A DNA stretch of 64,000 nt, taken from Oryzias latipes (Eukaryota; Chordata; Actinopteri; Beloniformes; Adrianichthyidae). The position numbers and the translations under genes are program-made. The stretch's first letter is position 1; each line of letters begins with the position of its first letter. Under the pieces are notes generated by a model that was not told the DNA's origin, did no database searches, and saw only the letters and a program-made list of their open reading frames with translations. The DNA lies in contig NC_019879.2 of assembly GCF_002234675.1 (NCBI RefSeq), positions 5,585,325 to 5,649,324 of the forward strand. Reading direction: 5' to 3'. This document shows, one piece after another, positions 33,253 through 60,812 of this stretch.

Positions 33253-34640
33253 TATTATGGCTTTTTTGACCATTTTCCCTGGCAAATGTGAACATTTCGT
33301 CATTTGCACATAATGTGGAGGTGTCAATGTTTGATATATATATAAGACTTTTGTCAATAAAGTTTACTTTAGGAAAAAAAGGCCAATTCCCTCACTATTG
33401 CTTCCTGATATGGGTGCCGCCATGTTGAAACCAGTCGACAGTGATTGGTCCAAGTCGCTCTGAGTCATCGTATCTATGGCAACTACTGTCGGCAAACAGG
33501 AGTGAGCTTAGTGTGAGTTCCCACCTCTTGAATAATGAGTCTCCTTTAACCAAATGCCATTGAATATGAAATTGTGGCAAATTGGATTTGCGATAATAAA
33601 TTTGCCTAATAGAAACACGCCAAAAAACTTGCAATTATCGAGAAAAAGATTTTGCACTTGGAGGAGGAGTTGTATCGAAATTGACATATTTCGCAAAACT
33701 GCAATGGAAACACTTTTTATTAATTTTATTTAAAAGAGTCATGTGACCAACAGTTCCTTTCTAAACTAGCTGGGGCCGCAGAGTTGCTGGAGACCCGTCC
33801 CGGCTACTGTTGATACAGCCAGGACAGGTTGGCAGCCCTCACTCGCACGTCTGCGGGCAGCTGGCTGGCCGCAGACAGAGCGCCGCAGACGTGATGGAAA
33901 GGCAGCTAGCTTGGGATCCTAAATCTTATATTTTTTTTCTTATTTTTATCAAGACAATTATAAAAAGATCCTGTAATATAATTCTTGTTTTAATTTTCCC
34001 CCTTCTGAAGCAATGTAGGGTCACAGAGACACGGAAATAGCAGCAGAAAGATGTTTTTGCAGCGGGAGACTGAATGATCTCATGAACTTAGACATGGAGA
34101 CCTGATTACCGAACTTTTTTAAATAAATAAATCAGATCTCTAAACCCCCTCTGTGTTTTCCATGCATGAGATGTATGCAGACAGAAATTTGAACGCATCT
34201 GCTGTAAATACAAGGATTGTTTACATCTGTGTTTTTGAATGACTTATCGCGCGAGTTGGTTTGTGTTTATCCGCATAATTATGATTTCATGGAAACAACG
34301 AAAATGTATATTTTAGATATTTCAAGATTTTCTATAAAGTTTTGCGCTGCCATCAACGCGGCTCGGGAGAATTGTACTAGCTGTTGAGAGTGAACTATTC
34401 GAATCTGCAAGCGGTAATTTTACTTTTGTTAACATTTATTCTTATTTTTATTGTTTTTCACTCCTGTTTCATCATGCTGAGATCAAGAGACACGGGAAAA
34501 TATTTTTTTGTTTAAAAAAACGATGATGTGGCCCTGCCACAAAGCTAAACTACATTTAAAATTTCCTTTCATTGACAGATTCATCAACCAATGACAGCGC
34601 TTTTTATAGGATTTGTTTTGATTTTTTTTTCCTCCAATAG
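33253..34640. other. Intergenic DNA upstream of ccnyl1
   Basis: No gene recognised. A GC-richer patch at about 33770-33910 (ggccgcagagttgctgg, cgcagacgtgatgg) is repeat-like but unassigned. Confidence 0.45.
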
Positions 34641-35455
34641 GAGTGGAGGATATCCGGAATTGCCGATGACGTAGGAGTGTCAGGGCGTTTTGTTTGTGAG
34701 ATCCGGCAACAGATGGCGGTGACAGGACGGAATACTTGAAGCATAAATCTGGCTGGATGGAGGTCCAGATTGAGGAAACAGTCACTACAGTCGGTTATCT
34801 ATTTTTTATTACGTAGAACGTCAAACCAGCCAATCGCCACAAATAAAATTTGCTTTATATTTAGCGTGTTTTATAACCATTCTTTTTTTTTTAACTTGGG
34901 TGTTTCTTGAAGGCCGCAAAATCCCCGGGCTCGATTTGAGGACACGGGGAACCAAGTGCGGTGGGAATGTTGGAAAAGTCGCATTAAATGGTCGTTGGGA
35001 CATTTTATGCTCTCAGGTGTTATCTTTGATAGTTTTGTAGCATTCTGGTTTGTTTGTAAAAGTTTAATAGTTTTAAAGCAAATAAAAGTGGAACTAGTTA
35101 GCTAGTGGATATGCTAGTCTGCTAGCGTAACTGACGGATTTTGAATGAATGGAAGGGCGAGTTACTATTCTCGTATCACAAGACTGCGCTGGTTTTCTTC
35201 TCCCATAATAACCCGGTCTCTGAAACCGTGTTTGACTGCTGCACTTTTTTTAAACCCACAAATGGACAGGAATACGGCTCCTGGGAGTTGGGCTGCGGCA
35301 GTTTAGCACGCAAAGATAGCGCTGTGCCTGCTGTACTGGCCGGCGAACGGTAATGGTTACAACAAGGCGGGAGGACGCTAACTTTAGCTAGCTACAAACA
35401 CTCATGCACTACTGAGACTTGGCTGCGATAGAGCGAAGCTAACGCCCGCTTTGGA
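34640..35455 (+). promoter_or_regulatory. ccnyl1: ccnyl1 promoter and 5'UTR region
   Basis: The 5' flank of the ATG contains a TGACG half-CRE at about 34669 (ccgatgacgtagg), scattered CpG and no TATA box in a convincing place. The transcription start cannot be fixed from the sequence. No upstream exon was required, since the ATG exon matches the family N-terminus. Confidence 0.45.
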
Positions 35456-50455
<15,000 letters not shown>

Positions 50456-51745
50456 AGCTCAGGACGCCGCCCGGGTTAAACCGACCCGCACTGTGATTCC
50501 CCTTCAGCTGCAGGCGTGAATCCTAAACTTGAAAGCGCGGTGGATAACATGTTACCATTTTAATTCTCATCTTTACCAATGGTCTATTTATTGTTTTGAT
50601 TGTTGCTTTGAGGAAGTGCTAAGACACTGAAGGACTTGTGATGAAACGTCACACATGAGGGTTTGTTTTGCATCAAAGACGCTTCTCACTTCTGTTACTG
50701 AAATCAATGAAAACCGGCGAAGCGGCGCCGCTAATCTGGTTCCGGATCACTTCTTAATCTGAGGCTAAACCTTTACCAACACCAACCAAAAGGTCAGGGG
50801 TCAGAGCAAAAGACGCTCGGATCGCTTCTCATCCATGTTGGCCATTTTTAAAGGCGTGACGACTCGTTTCTCTAAAGCGGCGTGGATGAAACCTTGGATT
50901 AGTTCATCTGTGTCCTTGAGATGTTTTTAACGGGTCACAGAATAACAGGGATCCTCTTCACGCTTTTAAAACTAAATGTTTATTGCCGCTTTTCTTTTCA
51001 AAAACTCTTAAGACACAATAGTTTTGATGAAAGCTTCAGGTGTTCCAGGAGTTCAGTACAACACTCCCCCCCCCCCCCCCCTTTTTTTCTTCCAATATTT
51101 TTCCTCACAAATCCATATTTACTCTCTCATTGAAAATTGAAATGACTGAAGGTTGTAAATCGGACACGTTTCCTGTCGCTGCAAATGCTACCGGTTGTTG
51201 ACCAGCAACGCTCTGCAGGAGCCGATTCAAGTACAAAAAGACAAAAAGATAAGAAACACCCCCCCCCCCCAGTAATCTGCTGTCCGTCAGAAAAGGGATG
51301 GGGTTCACTTTGAGTTTTGGCGGTTGCGTCCGTCACAGAGAAATGAATGGAAGAAACACGCCATTTATATGTTTTATGTATGCAGCATCCAAGATCAGTT
51401 CCTAAAAAGTATTTGTCTATTTACATTTATTGTCTGACACAACAGGCCCCGCCTTTATTTTGAAACGCTTCGGTCGAGTGATTTGATTTTGAAAATGAAT
51501 TGTGAACTAAAAATGAATGGAAACAAATCAGCGATGCCCGTTCCACAGATTGACGCCGTCATCCTGACTTGTCTCCGAGAGGCTGATGTCCCCCCCACCC
51601 GGGGGGGTTGGGGTGGGGGGCTGATGGAGGCCTGCCTCATGTTTGCTTACTATGTAGGCTCCTAGCTGTGAACTGTTTCTTCTTTTTAATGATAAAAGGA
51701 TTTAGCAAATTGACTATTTTAAATAAACACTAATCATTTAACAAA
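50456..51745 (+). other. ccnyl1: ccnyl1 3'UTR
   Basis: AATAAA at 51722-51727 is the best distal signal, just before a MITE at 51781. The stretch includes C runs at about 51064-51082 and 51260-51271. Confidence 0.55.
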
Positions 51746-51780
51746 TGTTGGTTGTTGCAATTTTTAATTTTTATATTGTA

Positions 51781-52019
51781 ACCCTTGTGCTATGCTAGGC
51801 ACTTTAACATTGCCTAGATGCTATCTTAGATGACCCCACCCTTACATTGAGGTGTTCTCCCTACCATGACAAAGGTGGATAAAGGTGGAGATGATTTCAT
51901 GTAATCCATGGACACCAGTGAAGATCACAAATCATTGAAGAAAAAAGGTTCAGAGCACTGTCTACTGGGTCTAGATGACCCAACTCCCAATGTTACAGTG
52001 CCTAGGATAGCACAAGGGT
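51781..52019. mobile_element. MITE, ACCCTTGTGCTAT family, copy 3
   Basis: Ends ACCCTTGTGCTATGCTAGG and CCTAGGATAGCACAAGGGT, bordered by TA. It lies between the ccnyl1 and fzd5 3' ends. Confidence 0.9.
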
Positions 52020-52507
52020 TACAGGTGCCGTTTTAGGGGAAACGGTTGTTTTCGTTAATTCAAATGCATTTACATTTTATGCCATTTTCCTCATGATTCA
52101 ATTCCTTCTAGTATTTAAACTGCAAAAAAAAATAAAAACTAAATACATTCATATATATACATTCATTTTTGCAAACCCATGATGAACCACACAACAGAAA
52201 TACTAAAGATGTTCTCCAAACCTGACATCTGGGTAGTTTTATTTTCACAATAAAAGCCTGATTTAACACAGAATTAAAAGCAGATGTGCTGCTATACAAG
52301 CAGAACAGACATTTCAGCTTTCATCCAAATTTAGACATTTATTACCATAAGTCTTTACAGAAGCTCATCTTTTTACTTCTTACAATAAAACAAAAGTTCA
52401 CAAATCCTTTTTCATCATTTTCTTTTATTTTTTACAGAAAGCTATTTTCTCACAGTTACTTTTTTAATTGAAATATATTAAAAGTTTTTGTTTGTCTGAA
52501 TTTCACT

Positions 52508-52540
<33 letters not shown>

Positions 52541-53351
52541 ATGTAAAGCATCCTTTTTGTGAGTCTAAAATGACATCCTCAGAGGGGTCTATTTTAATCC
52601 AAATGGGATAATCTTAAAAAAGAAGTTTCATTTAATACACTGGATTATTTCTTGTTGCGGTGATAAACCAGTTTTCCGTTTGATTATATTCAAAATACAA
52701 TTTAAGTGATTCTAGGATGGATTGTAGCAAAAGGAAAAATAAAATATTTCAACCTTTTTTTCGGAAGTAATCCACAAAAAGCATTTTCTCCTCCAACCAA
52801 CAGATGGCGCTAAAGACCAGAATCCATTTCATTGTGAAGCTTTGACGACTGAGTGTAAATCGACTTTACAGAGATGAAGTGACAAAAACAGAGTTTTCAA
52901 GACAAAAATAAAATATAAATTCACTTCATTAAATGCAAAACTAAAAGGAATTACCAGCAGCTCTGTGTTTGTTTATCGCATTTACAAATTACTTTATTCT
53001 GTGGAAGCAGAACTCCAGATGAACTACACAAAAGACGTCTTTTTTTCTTCTCTTTACAACTAGATACAATATTTACATAAATAAATATATTCTCTGTCTT
53101 TCAGTCTTCAGGAAAAGGAAGCATGCTGAGCTCCAATATGGATTTAGTAAAGGCTTTTTGTCTGAGCGAGCGTCTGGTTTTTTCTTACAGCTTCGCTTTT
53201 AGAGGCTGACATCGCTTTAAACAAACATCAGATGCTACATAAAGACTTGGTTTCCTGTTTTTAAAAAAATATGATCTGAAAAGTCTGTTGTTTTCTCCTC
53301 TTGTCCTTCTTTAACTGGGCGAGTCTCTTGAAAATCCTTCCCAATGTGGGG
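52020..53351 (-). other. fzd5: fzd5 3'UTR and downstream flank
   Basis: AT-rich DNA with several TTTATT (reverse-strand AATAAA), for example near 52991 and 52424, so the fzd5 end cannot be fixed. A (TA)n(TG)n tract lies at about 52508-52540. No other gene. Confidence 0.45.
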
Positions 53352-55067
53352 TCATATGTGGGACTGATGCGCCTTGTGGTACATCCCCGACGTCAGTCCA
53401 GTTCCGGTGTGTCCGGTCAAAGCCGTACTGGCTTCACTGTACATGGACGGAGGCGCGGTGGCCTTGTGCGCCCAGCAGGGGCAGCATCTGGCCACGAAGC
53501 TCCGCCAGGACTCCAGAGTTTTTCCGGACCAAATCCAGACTCCAGACGTGATGCCCACCACCAAGCACATGAAGTACTTGAGCATGAACACGGCGTAGTC
53601 TGGCCCCCGGATGGAGCGCTGGCGCTCCAGCGGGCAGGAGCAGGCCAGCGCTCGCTCCCAGCTGGGCCGGTAGTGCTGCTCGTAGACCAGGCAGGCCACC
53701 ACGATCGTGGCGGGGACGGTGTACAGTACAGTAAAGAGACCGATGCGGATCATCAGCCGCTCCAGCTTGTCCGTCTTGGTACCTCCTTGTTTGATGATGC
53801 TCCTGATGCGGAACAAAGAAACGAAACCAGCGAGCAGAAAAAGCGTGCCGGTAAAGAGGTAAACCACCAAAGGGGCGAGTACGAATCCCCGCAGGTTCTC
53901 CAGACTCTGGTTTCCCACATAGCAGATCCCGGCTACAGGGTCTCCGTCCACGGAGCTGAGTGCCAGCACCAGGATGGACTTGACGCTGGGGATGAGCCAT
54001 GCGGCCAGGTGGAAATACTGCGAGTATCCGGCGATGGCTTCGCTGCCCCACTTCATCCCTGCAGCCAGAAACCAGGTGAAGGACAACACCACCCACCAGA
54101 TGGAGCTGGCCATTCCAAAGAAATACACCAACAAGAAGACCAGGGTGCACAGGGCGGGGCCTGTGGCATCATAGAGGATGTGCAGCTGGCTGGTACCACC
54201 GGCGCCACAGGCCACCCGCTCATGACCTGCCACCAGCCGGATGATGTAACCCAAGGAGACGAAGAGGTAGCAGGCAGCCAAGAAGATGATGGGCCTCTCT
54301 GGGTACTTGAAGCGCTCCATGTCGATGAGGAAGGTGGCGACGGTGGTGAGGGTGGAGATGAAGCACAGCACGGACCAGAGTCCCACCCAGAAGCTGGTGA
54401 AGGCCCGTTCATCCGCTGAGAAGTAGGGCAGGTGGCAGGGCAGGGCACAGTTGGGCAGTGGTCCAGTCTGGACCCGGCCGAAGAGAGCGTGAGATTCCCG
54501 CTTGATGGGGATCAGGGGGTCCCGACAGCGGCACTCTCTGTCGCACTGAGATGGACTGGGGGGTCTGGTTCGGACCTTTGGAGTGGACTTAGGGAACGGT
54601 GGAGCTGAAGTGGTGGCCTCGCTACTGTTTTGGTCCATGCACAGGGTCTCGTCCCCAAGCTGGGGGAGCCCCTCACAGCTCATCCTCTCCGGCCACTCGA
54701 ACCCGTACTGGCTCATGAGGGGGGAGCAGCCCCGCTTGGCCCGTTCGCACACAGAGCGGCAGGGAGGAAGGGGCTTACGGTAGTCTGGCAGGCAGATGGG
54801 GGTGTACATGCTGCACAGGAAGAAGAGGAGGTCTGGGGAGCAGCGGATGCGGACCAGAGGCCAGAACTGGTGCACCTCCAGTCCCACTTCCTCCTGGGTG
54901 TCATGGTTGAACTTATTAGGCATGTAAGTCAGGTTGTAGCCAATGCCCTTACACATGGGGACGGTAATGGGCTCACACACCAGGTCCTTGGAGGCAGCCA
55001 ACGACGGGTCAAGACTCTGGATGAGCAGCAGCAGCAGCTGCTGCAAAAAACCCAACCTGAGCAGCAT
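53352..55067 (-). CDS. fzd5: Frizzled-5 Wnt receptor (571 aa, single coding exon)
   Basis: Seven-transmembrane Wnt receptor of the plasma membrane acting through Dishevelled and LRP5/6. The first in-frame ATG is at 55067; three codons upstream only a GTG exists and a TAA stop lies at 55098-55100, so the start is secure. Residues 1-25 form a leucine-rich signal peptide. The cysteine-rich Wnt-binding domain runs from Cys31 (CEPITVPMCKGIGYNLT, sequon at Asn45) to about Cys147. A linker with CDRECRC is followed by seven hydrophobic segments from about 225 to 515. KTLESW (516-521) is the KTxxxW Dishevelled-binding motif. The tail EASTALTGHTG, YHK and end SHI (PDZ ligand type) resembles FZD5, not FZD8. 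Human FZD5 has 585 residues. The coding sequence is GC-rich and intact. It converges with ccnyl1, whose product promotes LRP6 phosphorylation. Confidence 0.96.
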   Translation of the reverse strand: MLLRLGFLQQLLLLLIQSLDPSLAASKDLVCEPITVPMCKGIGYNLTYMPNKFNHDTQEEVGLEVHQFWPLVRIRCSPDLLFFLCSMYTPICLPDYRKPLPPCRSVCERAKRGCSPLMSQYGFEWPERMSCEGLPQLGDETLCMDQNSSEATTSAPPFPKSTPKVRTRPPSPSQCDRECRCRDPLIPIKRESHALFGRVQTGPLPNCALPCHLPYFSADERAFTSFWVGLWSVLCFISTLTTVATFLIDMERFKYPERPIIFLAACYLFVSLGYIIRLVAGHERVACGAGGTSQLHILYDATGPALCTLVFLLVYFFGMASSIWWVVLSFTWFLAAGMKWGSEAIAGYSQYFHLAAWLIPSVKSILVLALSSVDGDPVAGICYVGNQSLENLRGFVLAPLVVYLFTGTLFLLAGFVSLFRIRSIIKQGGTKTDKLERLMIRIGLFTVLYTVPATIVVACLVYEQHYRPSWERALACSCPLERQRSIRGPDYAVFMLKYFMCLVVGITSGVWIWSGKTLESWRSFVARCCPCWAHKATAPPSMYSEASTALTGHTGTGLTSGMYHKAHQSHI

Positions 55068-55765
55068 GAGTCCCACTGTAGATCCAGGGAGGGAGCTTTA
55101 AAAAATCAGAGTCTATCAGTAGGAAATCCCTGCAAATCTCTGCCAAGACTTTTTGGTTTTGGTCACAGTTTCATTGTATTCCAAAAGCAAAAAACAAAAA
55201 AACAACTACTTTTTAGTTTCTCAATAGTAAATCCAGTTTCTCCAGAGCTGAACAACTGCTGTCAATCATTCACCAGAGCGCCCGCAATCATCACGGAGAA
55301 AGTTCATATCCGCCAGTCACGTTCCAATAAATTTAACGACCTTGTAACATTTTTACCAGCCTCCCAAGGAGCCCTGTGCGCCAGGAAAGACGACATGGTG
55401 GCAGCCACATGCGCCAAAAAGGAGTAGAGCCTGTCCATTAAATAAATACATAAATAAAAATCAAGCCGGGAACTGCGGGGAAAATCTCTCCAAAAGCGTC
55501 CGCGCTCTGCGTCCTGGAGAGTTTCGTGCGTAAAATCCACTTGTCCTCTGCTTTGAGCTTGACTTATTCCGTTCTTAGAAAAACTTTAAAACTTCCCTCT
55601 GCTGTTTGTGACTTTGAATAAACGAATAAAGTCTTAGACAGGTGCGGTTTTAAAAGTTAAAAGAAAAAAAATCCAACTTATCCCGCGCTGTCCGCGCGCG
55701 CCTGCTGCGCTCGGTGAGCTCACGGAGGAAATAAAGTCCGTCTGAAGCTGCGGCACCTAAACAGC
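55068..55765 (-). promoter_or_regulatory. fzd5: fzd5 5'UTR and CpG-rich promoter region
   Basis: The upstream sequence contains TAA stops in all frames near the ATG, and CpG-dense text peaks at about 55681-55745 (ctgtccgcgcgcgcctgc). Transcription start and any 5' noncoding exon cannot be resolved. Confidence 0.5.
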
Positions 55766-57780
55766 AGGTCTGCTGCGTTCATGATCATCGGAAATGTCAC
55801 TACTCAGCTCTTTTTACTACAGGCGCTCATTTCTTATGGCGAATGAGTCAATAGAATAGACATGAGATCCAAAGTTATTAACCAATTTTAATTTAAACGT
55901 TCACAGACGATCTAAGTCATTGATATCTTTATCTGTTTTTATTTTACAGACTCTGGGAATGGTCTCCAATGTGCATGGTTTTAAAACATACACTAAAGCT
56001 TCATTAGGCAGTCCAGTTTTAATAAACTAACTTAACTTTTATTAATTCCATGTAAATAAGTCCGTGTACTTTATAATAAAGTTGGCCTGTATATATATAT
56101 TTTTGTTTTATTTTGTGTTCCACTTTATGATACAGGACAGCCCTGAAAAGATCATTTTCTTCTTCTTTATATGAAGACCTGTAGGGCCTATATATTTGAC
56201 CTTTTCTCCCCCCAAATCGCGCTGCTTCTTTAAATTTTGTAACACTTTTCAACCTTTGGTCCAGATGTAATCCTTAAAAATCCGATTTTTATTCTGGATT
56301 TACTATTTACAAACACATTTTGTGCAAAATCCATAGAGTTTGAGTCGATTAAAACAGTAAACTTGTCAGAATTTCTTGCCTGTTCGTGTTATGCAGCGGA
56401 TGAGTAAAGTAAAAAAAAAGGCGGACCTTAAAGTTGACAATTATACATGAAATTTCCTACGGTCCTTGAACGCATTCATGACTTCCTGCGTGTGGGGGTG
56501 GGAGTCTCCAGGAGAGCTTTAAGGTGTCAGACTGATGGATCAGGTCTCTACAAAAACCCTACAAACACCAACTTCATGTTATTAATATGACTTTTTTTTC
56601 AAAGTAACAAAACCAGAACTCGGTTTTCTATGTTTGACCTTCATGCAGACTCATTTCTTCACTAAGTTTACTGAATTAGATACTTTTATGACACTTTATA
56701 TTTTGTTGTTATTGAGAGTTTCAAATTCTCTGGAACATACCAACGCCGGAGGGGTGTAAACCTAAAAATCATATTGTAGTGATCTCTGTTTGCTATTATT
56801 AAAAAAAATAAAAATAGTATCAAAACACGGCTGTCATGCAGATTAAGAGCATCTGTTATTTTGAAGTAGATGATACTTTGTGCATTTTTTTTTACTTTTA
56901 TGGACAAAATCACAAGTTTTTGCATTTGCATTGTTGATCCAACAGATTGCAGACATTTCTTTTTAATTCGAGCAGTTTTACCTTCAGTTAAAACATAACC
57001 ACATGGGAAAATAAAATGTTTCAATGATTTACTTTCATCGTGTTCAATGCTGACTTGCAATAGTGTGTGTGTGTGTGTGTGTGTGTGAAAGGACTTTGGT
57101 TTCTATTGCTTCACAAGTCAAACCTAGTGAAGAAAAAACAATCTCTGTGGCGCTTTAGAGGTCATCCCCTGACTGTGTAACCTCATGAGTCAAAGATTGT
57201 AACGCTCCATGGAGGACAAAGGTCTCAGTAGGTGTGTTAGTGTGTGTATTTAGTTGTGAGGGCGTGTGTGCGCAATTTATAAGCTGAGACAAGTCAGCCT
57301 GATTTATCCTCACTTGGCTAACTCTGGTAGATTAAAGCAAACAGGAGAAGTTGTAAAACAAGGAGCCAACCAATCTCTTTTTAGCGCCCACACGCTCCCA
57401 TTCACATATGTGTGCACGTGTGCAATTCATTACTTGTGGTATTTTCCCCTTGAACATAGATTTGTACATAGACAAACACGGGGAAAACCTCAATTAATTA
57501 ACCATTGTATTGCACATAGGCATGTCAATTTAAGCTTAAAGGATGTTGTTTTGTTTTTTAAATAAATCTAGATGTGTCCACTTTTAGAGCAGCTGCTGGT
57601 GTCCAGCTAACTTTGGGCACTTTTACAGTTTAAAAAAGAAAAAAAGAAAAAATCAAGTCTAAATGTAGATATGCTTGTTTTAGAGTATTTTATTTATTTA
57701 GTCGTTTTAAGTGTTAGTATTTTTACCAGCATCAGGCTTTTAATTTTTTACCAGTAAAGGCTCCAAGCTAGACAAAGTAT
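55766..57780. other. Intergenic DNA upstream of fzd5
   Basis: AT-rich, with a (TG)n tract at about 57062-57087. No gene recognised; regulatory DNA for fzd5 may be here but nothing definite is visible. Confidence 0.5.
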
Positions 57781-57781
57781 G

Positions 57782-58238
57782 GTTGTTTTTGAATTCCTTC
57801 ACTTCTCACTACATAGTGCACTTTACAGTGTCTTTACCATTTTGCAGTGCTGTCCGATTCTACAATTCCAAAATCGAGTGCCCTAGAAATTTCCCAGAAG
57901 TCTCTGTAAAAAACCAGTGTGCATCAATGCTCACTACTTTTTTCATTGCTATGAGCGTTTCGCAACAACCGTTTATGAATCCACTGAGTTTTGAAGATAA
58001 AAACGTTGATATTTTATCTAAAAAAAACATTTAAATACTATTTCTTTGCAAAAATTGTTCAAACGCAATGCATTCTGGTCTATGTTCGCCAATCTAGTGA
58101 GCATTGATGCACACAGGTTTTTTTGCAGAGAATTCTGGGAAATTTCTAGGGCACTCGATTTTGGAATTGTGGACTTGGACAGCACTACAAAATGGCGAAC
58201 GCACTAAACAGTGAGTAGTGAAGCAATTTGGAAACAAC
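57782..58238. mobile_element. Foldback element with arms of about 150 bp
   Basis: Left arm 57782-57945 and right arm about 58085-58238 are inverted copies: ccaaaatcgagtgccctag, aaatttcccaga, tgtgcatcaatgctcacta on the left and their complements on the right. The tips are gttgttt on the left and aaacaac on the right. The centre (about 140 bp) is AT-rich. Confidence 0.88.
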
Positions 58239-58246
58239 TTGTGTGT

Positions 58247-58555
58247 AATTATTCATTTGTTCCCCATAATCACTTTTCGAATTGTTGCCACTTCCGTGAA
58301 TTTAGAGGACCCCCTTCATATGTCACTACCAGATCAGAGTTCCTGATTGGTCAAAGTTTGGGCTGCTTTTACTGGCTTGCACTTTCAATGGCTGCACATT
58401 TTTTACAGTAGAGCCCATAACGGTGGTAGAAACATGCATAGCTAGGTGTGCCGTGAACATGTGACTTTTCAACGCAGCAACCAAAATGTGCATTTGCGTA
58501 AACGTGCCTTTACATAGACTTCATAGGAAGTGGTCGCGAAACGCACTTGTTGGAA
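58247..58555. mobile_element. Diverged non-autonomous DNA repeat, copy 3
   Basis: Same ordered text as 38230-39075 and 40500-40990: aattgttgccacttccgtg, ctgattggtcaaagtt, caatggctgcacatttt, tagagcccataacggt, aaaatgtgcatttgcg, ggaagtggtcgc. Confidence 0.6.
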
Positions 58556-59140
58556 GTCTTACAGAGTGCTGGGCACTTAGTGGAGCCAGTTGTTACATTT
58601 TTATTTATTTATTCATTTCAATTTTGCATGGTACAAGCACCAAATTTAGCATGGTTGTCTCTTTGGATCCCCTCTTTACGAAAAGCACATTAGCCATAAA
58701 AAAACCCCAGATTTTAGAATGTATACATTATAAATATATTTCGTACATGTACTTGTATTCTGTAGGTGCCCCTCAAGTTTAAAGACAGCATTTTGTGCAC
58801 GAACCCGTACTGTTAAGACTGGGGGAAGGTGACATTGACTATTTTGTGATAATTGAGTGTATGGCAGTCGTCTTGACATTTTGGACTTTTCCCCTGGCTA
58901 ACATGCTTTTCGGAAAGACAGGATCCTAGGGTACATCCATGCCAAATTTGGTGCTTGCACCACAAAATGCATGATTTGTCGGAAATATCAACCTAACAAA
59001 CTCCACTAACTAGAATGGACGAAAGAGGGTTAGTTCACTGTTAATGTGAAGACTTTAATAATCAATCAGAATCTTTTTTGACAATATATGTAATATGTGT
59101 CATTTTAATAGGCATATGGTGAAAATAAAAGGGAGCCTCC
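58556..59140. other. Intergenic DNA
   Basis: No gene. A motif pair tggtacaagcaccaaattt (58630) and ccaaatttggtgcttgcacc (58943) forms a loose inverted repeat about 300 bp apart. Confidence 0.45.
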
Positions 59141-59148
59141 ACTTACTG

Positions 59149-59892
59149 CAGTGACGTGCAGTCAGGAGAGGCAGGTGAGGCACGGCCTATTATATTTGAT
59201 CAGTAATTTGTGCTTTGCAGTCATTTTCCATTTAAATGTACCATTTTTGGGTGTTTTTTCTTTTCAAAATCGCTGAATTTCCGCATTTGCCGTTCAGATA
59301 CTAAGAAGTGACATGCGATGAGGCACCAGCCCGCTGAGCCTCACCTTGGATTGCGCAATACCTATGCAGTCAGACGGTACTGCTGTCTCTCTGTATGTCG
59401 GTTCAATCACTTGTACTATATGAGCTGAGTTTACATAATTTAGCAGATGTATATGATGTACAGTGTTTGTTTTCATAAATAACTGTATGTGAGGGACGTG
59501 TTTCTTGCGCTGAGCGCTAAACGCCGGCAAAAAAAGCCGCTGGGTGAGGCCAGCAGTTCTCGTGCCTCATGTTAGGGGGCGCCGGTGAGCCCTGAGATTA
59601 TGACGCTAAAAAATACTAGAAGAAGTGATAGCAAGCGCCAAGTCATTTTCTTCAGAAGGAGCGGCATATGGACTTTATTTACAAGTAAAAGTAAGACGAT
59701 AATAACGTTGTGCTTTTTTCTATGCTGCAGTTTGTATATGAAAAAAAACATGTTGAAATGACATTTTAAACAAAACACGTTAACTGTTGTCAATCAAATG
59801 GTGAATAAGTTAGTCAGTATGGTTCATATGTCTGTAAATCTGACTGATGACGTCAGTGCCTCACCAGCCATTAACCTCCCCGCATGTCACTG
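59149..59892. mobile_element. Non-autonomous hAT-like element with perfect 8-bp TSD
   Basis: Ends CAGTGACGTGCAGTCAGG and (complemented) CAGTGACATGCGGGGAGG, both leading into ggtgaggcac text. Flanked by identical acttactg at 59141-59148 and 59893-59900. 744 bp, no transposase. Confidence 0.92.
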
Positions 59893-60604
59893 ACTTACTG
59901 GTACTTAGGTTTGGCAATGGTAAATCAAAAAAGCAAAGGTTGTCAATAGCTTAGTACCAAATGGCTCTACTTTGATCCAGATGCAAATTTAAAGAAAAAG
60001 GATGTGATGAAAAAATGGATTTCATTCCAGACATGAGATTTGCTTATACATGAATGTCTTAAAATCGTCTTTCTTGAAACATTATATCGCTCGTGGTGCC
60101 ACCTGGATAAAAGAAAACCCTTGTTGACCTGTGTTTGAATCTACACCAGCAATGTCTCTGCCCTTTAGGTTCCAAAAATAGCTCTATAAACAGACAGGCA
60201 AACGTTCATTAGTTCTTAGAAACGGTGGAGAAATATAGTAATAGTGTTTAGGGTTGTTTAAATGCTAAACTCAATCTTAGTACGGATAGTGAGCTTCTGT
60301 ATTTTGAAGCAGATCTAACCGACTTTCCTCCTCATGTACTGCTTTGGGGGAAAGTTCCTGTTTGGTTGGAACAAACCTTAAGAAGTTTTTTTGAGGCGTT
60401 GTGTGGGGCTTCTGTTTACAGAGACCAGACGCCCGTCTGCTCCTGTTGTCACTGTCATACTTTACCTTTACAAAAAGTAATCTATTAAGGTGTATTACAA
60501 GTATAAAAGTGAGGCAGTGTACTTGAAGTTTACTTTTTACACACAATTAAATATTGCAAAATTCAAACGTTCCAATTTAATCTGATGAAGTATTGAATCA
60601 GTAT

Positions 60605-60812
60605 ACCCCTTGTACTATCCTAGGTACTTTGACATTGGGAGTTGGGTCATCTAGACCCACTAGACAGTGCGCTGAACCTTCTTTCTTCAATGCTTTGTGA
60701 TCTTCACTGGTGTCCATGGATTACATGAAATCCTCTCCACCTTTATCCACCTTTGTCATGGTAGGGAGAACGCGTCAATGGTCATCTTGACCCCATAGGA
60801 TAGCACAAGGGT
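60605..60812. mobile_element. MITE, ACCCTTGTGCTAT family, copy 4
   Basis: Ends ACCCCTTGTACTATCCTAGG and GGATAGCACAAGGGT with TA on both sides. Interior ggtcatctagacccactag, tggtgtccatggattacatg. Confidence 0.88.

Noticed and set aside
53301..54419. 372-codon frame on the + strand opposite fzd5
   Set aside because: GC-rich coding DNA of fzd5 leaves the opposite strand open; the product has no recognisable domain and no independent promoter evidence.
55068..55076. Start of fzd5 at 55076
   Set aside because: That codon is GTG; ATG at 55067 gives a normal signal peptide.
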